Source: Knufia peltigerae (taxonomy: Eukaryota; Ascomycota; Eurotiomycetes; Chaetothyriales; Trichomeriaceae). Taken from it: DNA of 64,000 bases. This document shows positions 1-11,200 of this stretch, piece after piece. Positions within the stretch are counted from its first letter, which is position 1; each line of letters begins with the position of its first letter. The position numbers and the translations under genes are program-made. Below the pieces are notes generated by a model that was not told the origin of the DNA, searched no databases, and saw only the letters and a list, made by a program, of their open reading frames with translations. The DNA is taken from positions 80,748 through 144,747 of the forward strand of contig JAPDRN010000091.1 in assembly GCA_030247855.1 (NCBI GenBank), written 5' to 3'.

Positions 1-3000
1 GTCTTTGGCTAAACACCTTCGGGTTCGAATTGAAGCCAAAACAGCAAGAGCTCGTGTCTGGTAAAAGAGGCGGCATGCACGCCCGTTGGAAGTGGAAAAG
101 AACGAGGTGAAGATGTTCCTCATGTGGCTGGGTCTTGCTCATCTGCTCGAGCGTTGGAACATGAGCCTGAGATTCACTTCACATCTTCTTACTCCCCCAC
201 CCAGTGATCGTGATGTCTCGAGTTAGTAACTTGCAAGGCCACCTGCGAGGACGATTTCTGATTGTCTCCCTGTGAACGCTCATTTTGAATCATCCACAAT
301 GAATCATCGAAAGTTCAATTTTCTTTCCTCCGAGGCCTTGTTACATTGTCATGGTCTGGAAGTGCGGCAGGCGCAAAAGTCCTCAATCTCACCCTCCCGC
401 AGATACGCCGTGGAAAGCATCGTTGTTTCACTCACCTTCGCAGGAACAGGAAGGTAACCTACCATGATGTGTTTGAATTTCTAGGATTCCAAAGTGACAA
501 CGAGGTTTAGCCAGTATCTGGGGTTCTTTCGCTCCACTAATGGAGCAGCGGATTTGGAAACCTCCCAGGTACCAGACGGGGGAGGGGGGCTGGCCACGTT
601 TGAAACAACGCTGCATGAAAGCTCTCTACCCAGCACCCACGACCGGGAAACATGAACGACGGTTGGAGGATAAGCGCACAATGACAAAGTCGTACTGGAT
701 ACTCGTAGGGCTTGAAAGTAATGAGCAAGCTGCATATCACAACGGCGGAGGGCAAGCCAGAGCCCACTCAATACGCCGGGAGTAACACTTTCACCAGGAA
801 AAGACACGGCGTGGTTGGCCGGAGTATGACTGACAAGGATCAGGGACATCTGTAATTCGGCACATAAAACCGGAGATCTGGGTGATGGAGAGGGTCTGTC
901 TACATGGTACTTGTAGTCTCTTCGCGCCAGCCCGCAGGGGGTCATGGCGCAGCGTTGGTCTGCGCTAAAGAACGAACAAATAGAATTCCCACAGCCTGCT
1001 CCCCAATGAGGCATAGATCGGAACTAACGGCATTAGGAAGGTAGTGAGTGGATGAGATTGGTGTGTCGCCGTCTTAAGGACCAACTGTTTACCTCAACAC
1101 GACCGCACCAGAGAAGTGTATGAGAGTGGGACGGAGAGACAGAGAGAGAGGACAATGATGTTTGATCCCGAAGTTCAACTTCTGGGACGTGTGGATAGCC
1201 CGGGTTTCTTTTCCCAAGTAGCCTGCAAGAGAAAAGAAGGAGCACAAGAGAACGATGTCTACCCTATCTTTTTTACCCTCTCCACCAAGTTTAAACTACT
1301 GTCTGTTGTAGCACTTTCTAGGGCGGCCAATCCGGCTGCATGGAAGTCCACCAAGTTGTCACCCATGACCAACTTGACTATGCAGTCCCTTTCAGAGGAA
1401 ATGAGTGACTGGTCGCCGCATCCGTTTGTCGTACGGGCGTAGCGTAATTGACTCGAGATACAGATGCTGCATGCCTAAGTACTAAAGAGTATTTTTGGTG
1501 ACATTTCTTTGTCAGCTGGTTTGGTTTTTGGTGCAAATACATACTGGATGATCCTTGCGTTGGCGCCAGCGCACCCAAGGAACTCCCCGTGGATTAGCCT
1601 CCTCCTCCTCCGCTGAATGGCCGATTAAGGCCTAGCAGGCTCGCTGTCAAAATGCCCGAAACATCTTGGTGTGTGGTTTTTAGTGCGACATGGGTCATCT
1701 GCGTTTATTGATCCTCAAAGGTCCTTTTGTTGCGTTGGCCTGTCATTAGGGCTGAACGGAATTCTCATCTGACAATTGGCGGAAAAGAGCCTGGCAAGAC
1801 AGAGGGAGGGCTGGGAGGGACCACTTTGGCTCGAAGGAGAAAATGACCACTTTGCAAGCGAAATGGGGGCCACCTTTTGACCCTTGCAAGCGTCCTCCTC
1901 CCTAATTAATTACGCTATTGCGTTTCGATGGGATGTTAGAAGCACGCTTTTTGGCACCAATAATTCAAGGGAACTTTGGTGTCCTGTTTGATACTCGTAC
2001 ACAGGCCAACATTTTCGTTACCGCTCTGTGCAACATACGGTGGGCAGCGTTTACGCGGAACAACACGACCTGGTTCCGGACCATGTCTGGGTTTCCATTC
2101 TTGAAGGCGATCGCCAGTCTCGCAGATTATCTTGCGAGCCATCGCCTGCGCGTTTTTTAAGGCGCCTTGAGTGTTGATGCTACTGCCCCTAACGTCGACT
2201 TCGATGTCCTTGCGTGTGTACGGATGATACGATACATCTTGCTACTTTACACACAGCACTGTTGAATATTCTGGACTAGCTAGCCCTATGGTGCTTTGGA
2301 CCCAGGAGTGATGGTTCTCCCGTACAGCGCTTCCTGAAACTCCACACTTTCTGACCACCTCCCTCGTGATTATTGCGACATGAGGTGTTGTTCACGAAGC
2401 TGTCGACGATTCCGTGAAGCCAGATGCGTTATCTCGAGTAAAATATTGTCCTTTTGAACAGGGCATACGGCGGGTCCATTCTGAGGCCCCCACGATGATT
2501 CCATCTTACTGGAAACCAATGATTGAGGGTGAGTGAACCATGTTGCTCCTTCTTCCGGTATTCCACCGCACGAAACAGAACGCGACAAGTCTACTGGCGT
2601 GCCCTTCGAACTGTAATCTGCTGCTTGCCGAAGTTTGGTGAAGCTGGCCAGGAGATCAAGCTACTGGGAGAATATTTCAAATCACAACTGGGCCAAAATT
2701 AGCCGGTTATTATTGTGGCTCAGGGGTCGGGAGGAGCAACCCGGAGGCTGCTCTTCGAAACAGTGATGGCCTTCTGGAATAGCTGCCACGCCAGCCCTAT
2801 GGGCCACAGACGCAGCCACAAGCCGCTCGACTTGGCACGGAAGGAGCCCGTTTGTTGGACATGGATGAGCTGACGGCGACGGTGGGTCCTTGGGCCGGGT
2901 GCTCGTTCTCCCTCTCGTACCATGGGCATTGGAATCTCAGCTACGAGAAACGAGTGACATTACGATCGAATGGTTGACCGAAGTAATCGACAGCAATGTG

Positions 3001-5285
3001 ACCTGACTGTGCAGACTGACAGATATCCGCACAGATCTCCAGGTTGCACAGGGATTGACTCTCGGGGAGTGAGCGAGAGATGAGCATTACAGTAGACTCG
3101 TATAGGAGAGTTCTGGCGGATCCTTACCGTTTTAGGATATTCACGACCTGCAGGCGAAGTGTGTCGCTGTCCTCATGAGGTAGAGGGGGTGAGGGTCGAT
3201 CAGGGGGCCTAAGAATACCCGGAATGTTGTGTGAGGCCCTCTTACTCACGGACATGCGCACGGGGATCCGTATGGCGTATACACACACTGGCGTGGCGTG
3301 GTGATCTCCCTCTTGGAGTACTGTGCGTGTCGGATGGGCGCTTCTTTACGATGAGTTAGGTTGAAAGCCCTCCATTCAGCCATACTTCGGGATAATCTTC
3401 CCTCCTAGAGTCAACGGTGGAATTCGGGGACTGACTTCGGGACCAACAGCACCAAGGTCAATGGAGGTAGTCTGAGTTTCTAAGCAGATGGCACGAGATT
3501 GTAAATCAGAACTGTAATCAGCAATTGAGGTGCCTGGAACGGACGGTCATAAGGCGATTCCGGGGGCCAGAGGCCGCGGATTTTAGCGGACTTGATCCGT
3601 TAACTGGAGGAGCACATTTTGCGGCATATTGTCAATGGGCGGAGACAGAAATGTCACCAACTAATTCTACCTGTAGCTTCACGCCTTCCCGACCTGTACA
3701 GAGGTATGGACTCTACAGTGTCCGTGTCGTCGATACCTTACCGACTGCGCTGCCGAGTAAATGAATGATTCCGGTCCTTTTGCCAGTTTATGATATCACG
3801 TTGGGGGCCACGCATTGACTCGATGCGGACAAAGTCTTGATTATGGCATAGCAGGGTCGGAGTGTTTAGGTAGCCTGGAGTTAGGCTGTCCGTCTTCTTG
3901 GGTCTTCTACCTTTTGGTGAGGGCTGCGCGATCGCCAAGCTCGTTCTTTAGCGCCTATTGTGGACGTTTCATGTACCAAACAAGCAGGAGCTGGACAAGT
4001 ACGGATTGGGGTACACTATTTGGGAGATAGCGAGGCTGGCTGGGTAGACTGAAGGAGAAGTAGTAACGAGAGACTGGCCCAAGAGAGGGCGGGAACTGAC
4101 CGAATGAGTGAGGGAGACTGGACGACTTTCAGGCGGACGGGCACGTTCGAGGATGACTAGAGAGAGTCACGACTCAACGAACGAACGATGATGGGATGAT
4201 CGATGATATCGGTTAACTCAGGGCCACTGCGAGCACTGCATGTCAAGCCAGATAATTATTGATTGCAATGTAATGATCACGCAAAGCAAAGAGGGGGAGC
4301 GAGAAGGAGGAGAATGGAGCTCTTGGTGGGCACGTTGAGAGTACCAACCTTTTGAGAAGTAGGGTATGCGTACGAGTCTCCATTCCCGTACTCGTACTCC
4401 GTACAATACGAGAGTGACAGACAGACATGCCCAACAACACGAACAGTCCACGTAGCACAGTTACTCCAGACACACACAAACACACACACACAGCGAGAGG
4501 CGGACGGACACTTGCGGCAAAGGTCGAGTCGCTGTTTGGGGCAGCTATCAGACCGCCCTTCTCTTTCAAGCGGCGAGCCACTATCGCCAACCGGGTTAGG
4601 CATGCGGCAGGGGCGCAGCGCCCTACAACGTTGCAATGCACTCCGTTCTTCGTGAATTCGAGCCCAAAACGCATGTCTGCACCACTATTTCCGTCCTGAC
4701 CCGGTTCCTCGTTCGCAGCACCCTTGTCATCCTTCGACCTGGAGAGCCGCTGTGACCGTGTCCCAGGGCCGCCGCCTCGCTCCCCTGCTCGCTCCTGGGG
4801 CGGTCAACATGCTCCCCTGCACAGTGCGAGTCTCCACTCACTATCCCTGCTCTCCCGCCGCCGCCTCGCAGGGCAGGCAGGGCAGGGCAGATGATGGAGG
4901 GTCTGAGTTTGGACATGTGGTCCTTCGCTCGTGGTTCATCCACGACCACCCCGGTTGAACTTTTGCGGCCGGCTTCCTGAATGCCTCCGAGCCACGACAG
5001 TTCTGCCTATAACCCATTGGGACAAGCGGTATTTGTGTTTCCAGGCAGTTACCAAGGACCTATATATCAAGGGACCTCACGTTCGGCCTCCCATTGATCT
5101 GTCCATCTGTGATTCGACTACATCTTGCGAACAACCATATTGTTATTAAGGCCCTTCGATACCCTCATCCCTCTTCCATTCGAACCTTCTTCTTGTACTT
5201 CTCCAGATCAACCCACGACCTGGTCATTTTCTTGTCGTTACTTCATTTGGCCCATTCAATTCCCCTCCACTACAAAGTCGTCACC
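1..5285. other. Gene-poor region and leader of the bZIP gene
   Basis: No open reading frame here has a recognisable domain, a convincing start and typical coding texture; the longest frames (for example 481-1014 on the minus strand) look like chance. A CA-rich microsatellite lies at about 4469-4493. The last 250 bases are pyrimidine-rich, lack an ATG before 5286 and contain a TATATAT at 5061-5067, which suggests promoter and leader of the downstream regulator. A long, gene-free upstream region is common for fungal regulatory genes. Confidence 0.5.
5061..5067 (+). promoter_or_regulatory. Possible TATA element of the bZIP gene
   Basis: TATATAT stands about 220 bases before the bZIP start codon and is followed by a pyrimidine-rich stretch with no ATG. 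Position and context fit a TATA element, but fungal promoters are loosely defined and no start site can be read from sequence alone. Confidence 0.3.
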
Positions 5286-6339
5286 ATGCAGCGGAGTCAA
5301 AGTTATTCCTACCCACAAACAATGGTGGGACATTCCAGATATGCCTCGACACACGCTACCAGCTCTGCATTCAGTGCATCTGCAAACCCCAATGAAGACT
5401 GGACCAAGATTTCCGACCTCGCGGAGAGAAGACGGATCCAGAATCGGATCGCCCAGGTATGTGGCCTTCACAGGCTGACCTTGGGTATCTTCTAACAGAT
5501 TGTTTAGCGAAATTATCGAAAGAAGCTCAAGAGAAGACTTGAAGATCTAGAGCGTCGTGCCGGCTCTTCATCCGCTTCTCCAGAACAGTCACATTCAGAA
5601 CTCGCGACGACGAGTCCGCCAAAGGACTCCAAGCAGTCACAAACCATGGCTCGTCAAACGTCAAGGTCAAGCACTTCACACGAGACCCAGAGAGCGTCCC
5701 CTGAGATCGTGGCATTGGACGACCATTCTACCCTTTTCGACACTCCTGCCTCTCGCCATCTCTCTGTCACCTCTCCCCCAGCATTCACCTTCTCCACCTA
5801 CCCTCCCACAACTGCCTATCTCCAGTACGAGCAGCAACAGCAACAACCAATGTACGACACTCCATCCAATTACTACTCAAATTACCAGTACAACCTGGAT
5901 GTGTCATCCTCAACCTTACCTCCAACACTGCCGGCCATGCTGCCCTCATCCTACGCTAAGCAAGAACAGCTTTTCGGCGATGACGATTTTCTAAGTCCCT
6001 TTAGCATGAACTATGCTTCTCTAGCGGGTCTAGAGATGCCCTCGCACCAAGCGTTTACGGGGGCCACTTCTCATGTAAATCCCACCAGTTTCTTCTCTCG
6101 TTCATATTCAAGCCCGCACTTTTGAGCCTCAGCAAGAAAGAGCACCTGGCACCCTCCTAGATTTCGACTTGCACTTTGCAGCTCAAATGCTGACATCCTT
6201 TCGGCAGACACCGCCGCTCACAGATCCCTACTCTATCGACTCAACGCATAATTCACCCAACTACTTTGATGTTCCGTTGACTCCGATATCAAGGACGGCA
6301 AGCCCCAATTTTCACTTATTCGACATCAGTTGCATATGA
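5286..6339 (+). CDS. bZIP transcription factor (three exons)
   Basis: Nuclear DNA-binding regulator of the fungal bZIP family. Exons are 5286-5456, 5508-6074 and 6133-6339, giving 314 residues. The 51-nt first intron falls inside the basic region: RIAQ is joined to RNYRKKLKRRLEDLERRA, recreating the NxxAQRNYR signature at about residues 52-61. The heptad region after it is short, so the zipper is weak. The rest is rich in Ser, Pro, Gln and Tyr, with an FLSPFSMNY motif near residue 170. The second intron (6075-6132, 58 nt, GTAAAT...CTCAG) is my inference. Read without it, translation stops at 6125. With it, an open frame continues through TPPLTDPY and a Pro/Ser-rich tail to a stop at 6337-6339. 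Targets are unknown. Confidence 0.82.
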
Positions 6340-7365
6340 GAGCCTTATTCTCGATCACCACCCTTGTGTTCGATTTCACAGAAGACTTCCCAAGCCGCCA
6401 CGCATGCGTCTCTTGGAACAGGGATGGATGAATGGCTACCTCTACGAACTGTTATGATGGGCAAGCTCTAAGGGCTAGAGCTGGACGGGAGCACTTAAAT
6501 GGCCGAACGGGCTCTTCATTGAGCGGTCAAATGCGCTCGCAGCGCCGTGGAATGGCGTGCAGTCAATGCTAGTTTACGGTGGTAATACCCAGGGTAGCGT
6601 TGAAAAATTGGCGGACAGCGTTGCTTGATTTGATTTTATGTTGTTACGAAGTTCATAGCGAAAGGTTCACGAGACTGGCAATTGAATAGCAGACCAGTCA
6701 CATCTCAGAGTATTGAATGTACGCATTCTACACCACTCCAAAACCATTCCCTTTACGGTCTGTGATGTAACTGTAGCAGGCGCTGAGTTGTGCTTAGCTG
6801 CATCTCGTGCCGCCATATGTGGCAACTGCATTTCAGCTCGCAGGGCTGAGAGGCGGCATAAACGAGGCGGCAGACGACAGTCTCGAATAGTGAAGCATGC
6901 AGCAGCCGCCCTGTTAAATTGGGCGCTCGAGGTCTAGCCTCTATCCCTGCACAATCGATATAGTGGAAGGAACACGAGCGTGATAAGAAGAGTCTGGCGG
7001 TGGCTTGGGCGCAAGCTTTACCGACGAGGGGCCGACGAGGGATCAGGAGGGAAAAAGCCCAGCAAAGCTCCTCGCAACGTGTCAACATCACCAGTCAAAT
7101 CGCTGTGATCTTCTTCCTAACCTGGGCCCAAACCCACTAACCAAGCCGAAACGTTGCTTGATCCTGTCGAGATCCCTCTTAATCTACCTACTGCAATCCC
7201 CTGCGTGCCGACACAATTTAGTACAATCCCACGTTCAAAGGCAACGCGCCACCACACGTTCAACCGGGAGGAAGAGAGTCTAGATCTGAAGGCTGGCGCA
7301 GGGACGACGCGCTGGACCAACAGCACAATTACAAAGACTTAAGCAAGTAGGGACTAAGGATTATC
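6340..7365. other. Intergenic region between bZIP and CIA30 genes
   Basis: Holds the 3' end of the bZIP transcript and the promoter of the next gene on the same strand. I see no domain-bearing frame, RNA gene or repeat here. Confidence 0.5.
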
Positions 7366-8296
7366 ATGGCTCAGCGGCAAGTCCTTTTTGGAATGAATAT
7401 GTAAGCCGTTGTTATTTTCGATCCTGCTTCAGCCTCGGCGTTGGTAATAAGTCTCCTACATACATGGCCAGTGGCGCAATCTCCCTAATTGGCAACCTTG
7501 ACCACGGAATCATACCTGACTTCCTGAGAGAGTCCTGACTGACTGGCCAGTAGAGGGTGGGAGCTGGAGCGTTGGACCTCGAGTGATGATAGAGTGAGAG
7601 GTGGTGAATCACAGGTAACCACGATACCTATCCTTTCCCCTTAGGCTTAGGTCACAGCTGGCATCGTGCTCGATTCTTGCTCGCGTGGATAAATCAGCAC
7701 CGATACGTGACCTTTTGTGCGGAAGCTGACAGGAGGATCCTATGGCTTACAGTCTTATCTGGAATCATCTGGCAATAACAGTGTGTCTTTCCACGGCCGT
7801 CTCGATATCAAAGCTCTGGGCGGGGCTGGTTTCGCCTCCCAACGAAGTGCTGGAGAAGATCGACGTTGGAACTTGTCCGCCTTCACAGGCATCGAGCTTT
7901 CAATCGACCCTTTTCAATCTGACACCAATACATACACACTGATCTTGAAAGAACATCTTCTTCCTCCGAATCCCGAGAATGGTCGCGAGCAGTCTACTGT
8001 CTCGTGGGAATACGACTTCTCGAAGTCAAATTTCCTAGTCAATTCTGGAGACAATAATTCGTCCGCCACCGTCTTCATACCTTGGGACCATTTCAGACCC
8101 ACCTACCGTGGCAAACCGTGCTCTGAGATGGACCGCCTGAAGCTGGGCGAGATCAAGAGAATCAGCATCATGATCAGAAGGTAGACTTGTGGTTTGGTTC
8201 TGGGTATGGATAGAGCTGACAGCATGTTGTAGCTTTTTCGGATCCCAAGAAGGGCAATTCAACTTGCATGTCAACTCCCTCGTTGCCAGTAACTAG
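7366..8296 (+). CDS. CIA30-domain protein (complex I intermediate-associated 30 family)
   Basis: Four exons: 7366-7400, 7551-7614, 7753-8180 and 8233-8296, giving 196 residues. The spliced protein contains WTSSDDRVRGGESQ joined to SYLESSGNN, then GRLDIKALGGAGFASQR, LPPNPENGREQSTVSWEYDF, VFIPWDHFRPTYRGK and finally SFFGSQEGQF. These are the hallmarks of the CIA30 (NDUFAF1) galactose-binding-like fold. All four splice phases agree, and introns 1 and 3 have CTGAC branch sites. The protein has no mitochondrial presequence and is shorter than the NDUFAF1-type assembly factor, so it may belong to the short CIA30-domain group of fungi rather than being the complex I chaperone itself. The first exon codes for only 11 complete codons. 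Confidence 0.85.
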
Positions 8297-11200
8297 CGAA
8301 CATCCGCGGACTTGCCCACGTAGTCCACTATCTCGAGGGCATGGGCTCCAACACTTTGCCACAGGCACAGCAAACCCCAGAAGGGGGGCAAAGAGGAGGA
8401 TAGACAAGTGGGCTGTGGAATCACCTACAGGCCCTGTTATGAGCCAACTGGTGAATCGTTCCTCCAGACACCCCCTCGAGCCGGCCGCATACACCGAGGA
8501 AGCTTGTTGAGATGCAGACTGAGCCTTTCTTTCGACGATTTTTACCCAACATGCCCAGTTAGGCCAGAAGTCAGAGTGATCCAAGCGCTTTAGCACTCTG
8601 CCTCGTATCTTTGTTCACACAGTGGCAAGATGATCTGTCGAAGACCAAGCAGAACTGCACCCACAACCTACAGCCAATGGCCCTCTTTACCAGGTAATCC
8701 CCAGTATTGGATACGAGATGGCTGAGTAAGGTCATCATTTCCCGCCTCGCAAAGGCTTTCAAGGAAGGTTTCATTACCGGTATACGAGCAGGTTCAAAAC
8801 GACAACTGGAGATAGCGGCTTTGCAAAGCAGTCGACAGCGATATGTCAAGCATGAACTCCAGAAAGGTTGACGACGCTCCAAAGTTACATGAGATGTTCA
8901 GCCTCCCCATCAACGGCCACAGTATTTCGCGCCACTGTACCGATAAGGGAATTGATTATCGAACGCCCATAGGTCGAAAGCATTGACTCATTCTACAGGA
9001 ACATACGCCAGTGGCTCTATTGTGTCAGTCTTACAACGCTGCTTAGAGCCTTATGATAATGTGGCTGTGGGCTGAACCGAAAATGTGACCCAAGTCATTA
9101 TTCCTGAACAGGTAGTAGGGCAGCGAGCCCTACTGGCCTTCCTTCGAGCCCCGGAAGTCTGGGTCACGTTGACGCAGTTCGGCCACGGGGGTTTTAAGAG
9201 ACCCCGAGATGTGCGAATCTATGCTATCCAGGTAACAACGGCCACAACAAAGACGCGTGTAAAATGTCTCAAAAGCCCGAATGCCCAGAAATTTGTCGAG
9301 AGGGGTTTATGACGAAATGTGTGTCGGCGTTCCTCATGATCAGGCAACAAGGTAAAAGGGAAGCTTGCCAATGCATAACATCTCGCATCATATTCCCAGG
9401 GCGTCGTTGTCGAGGGTTTCGAGTCAATCGGAGGCGTAACTAGAGCTCGTTTCGTGAATTACTTGGTTCGGAAGTCGACGGCAGGGCGCCTCGATACTTG
9501 TTCCCCGTACGGAGTAGAGATGATTGCTTCTTGCATAAAAACTCACAAGCGTCCGGCGGTTTGCCTCGGACGAAATGGTGATTAGTGCAAGCTCCTCGAC
9601 ATATGTAATCACACAATACGATACGCCTCTTAGCGTGGTTTACAATACCAAACATACTGGGCGGACAGGGGTCCTCGACCAGTCGTTCCCACAAACTCCG
9701 TCTGCTTCTACGGAGTAAAGTCTCGGGCTATTTTTGGCCCCTTCGATCAATTCTTGGGGAGGGAGACACTTCTGGATCGCGATTGTGATGCGTCCAGCAG
9801 CCTTGCTGTTGACTGGCTTCAATACTTATTGCGAGAGTGGGGGAAAACGAGTTTCGAATGGCTGGCCTCACGAATGCTATACGGAGTACGGAGTACAGAG
9901 AGTATTTCGCTTCGAAGTCGGTGCGAATCAGTGCGAATCAGCGCGAAACTCATCAACTGCGGCTCCGAGGCTTTTTTTTTGGTTGGCATTCGATGACAAT
10001 GCCAGCATGAAGTGTCGACGCAAGTTGTCGAAAGAGACCATGCATCCGACGGGTAGAACAACGCGAACCGTCGTCAGGCGATGTGGCCTCCAGAGAGGGT
10101 GTTTTTTGCCCAGGCTTCGATCAAGCAGTTTGTCGTCTGTGAGGTTTCACTGCATCTCGCTCAAGCACAATTTGTCACCTGGCGAGTTTCCTAGGCGAAG
10201 TTACCTTGGGTTTGTTAGCCTTCAAGTAGGACCTAAACACTAAGGCCGCCGCCAAGTTTCTTCGCAAAACGTGCGAGGATTCAATTATTGGTTTGTTACG
10301 GAGTCACGGAGTAGCGCGTTGTCCTTGGATGAATGGCCCTAAAGCCCAACACAAGGCTGGTTCCAAGAAGAAGCTGAAAAAAAAGATGCAACACCACCAC
10401 CACCACCTTCCTTTTCTTTCCAACGAAACAAGGTAGCCAAAAGGGAGTGATTGGTTTAAAACTGGAGTCCTTCTTCGAAATTCAGCGGGCGATCGACACA
10501 TCCGACCACCGACGTATTCGTTTGTTACCCTTTTTTTTTGCCTCCGTCTCGTCCACCAAAGCATTTGTAATTCAACTTTGGCAGTAGAGAGGAGGTGCTC
10601 GCGTTCGCCCCAACCCCAAGGCTCAACTTGAGCCTAGAGATTCTGGACCACATTGAATACGAATGCCCAGCCGCAGCACTTCAGTACCTAACGTACATTA
10701 CTTTCTGCAAGAACGAGAGAGCGGGAGAATTGTTCCTCCGTACGGGAATACGCTGTGGTCGGTAGGTAAATACGCATAACTACTAATGTCGCCAAGGGGA
10801 TTTATTTTGCTCGTTGAAATGGAGGAGGACCAGGTAGGGCCACCAGCATTTCATTCTTTCTTTCCTTTTTGCCTTCTCTTTTACGGAGTACCAAACCAAC
10901 AATTTCGATGGTGAGACTTTTTCACCTTATTGTATGTATACAAGTAGTACACACCAGCTAACCCCCCCCCGAAAAGAAGGTCGGCCGGGGGTGGCCCTAC
11001 CTACTGAGTACTGTAAGTACACCGTGTACTCGTTGTGTAGCCTTCTTTCCCTCCCGTACTTATTATATTAGCGCCGAGGCAGTACTGGACCCCCCTCCCC
11101 CCCCTCTTTCAAGCGTCTGACGTGTGCACTGTGAATTGACGTCTATTTCGGCCAACTCTTAAGTGACGTTGATGGGTCAACTTTACTGAGTATATATATG

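Noticed and set aside
18..48. GGGTTCGAATT resembling a tRNA T-arm
   Set aside because: No acceptor, D-arm or anticodon stem can be drawn around it, and the T-stem has mismatches.
481..1014. 177-codon minus-strand frame
   Set aside because: Composition is not protein-like, there is no domain and several other frames of similar length overlap the same bases.
8571..8882. Possible remnant of a regulatory gene on the minus strand
   Set aside because: Pieces such as FLEFMLDISLSTALQSRYLQ look coding, but frames change and no domain can be named; evidence is too thin to annotate a pseudogene.
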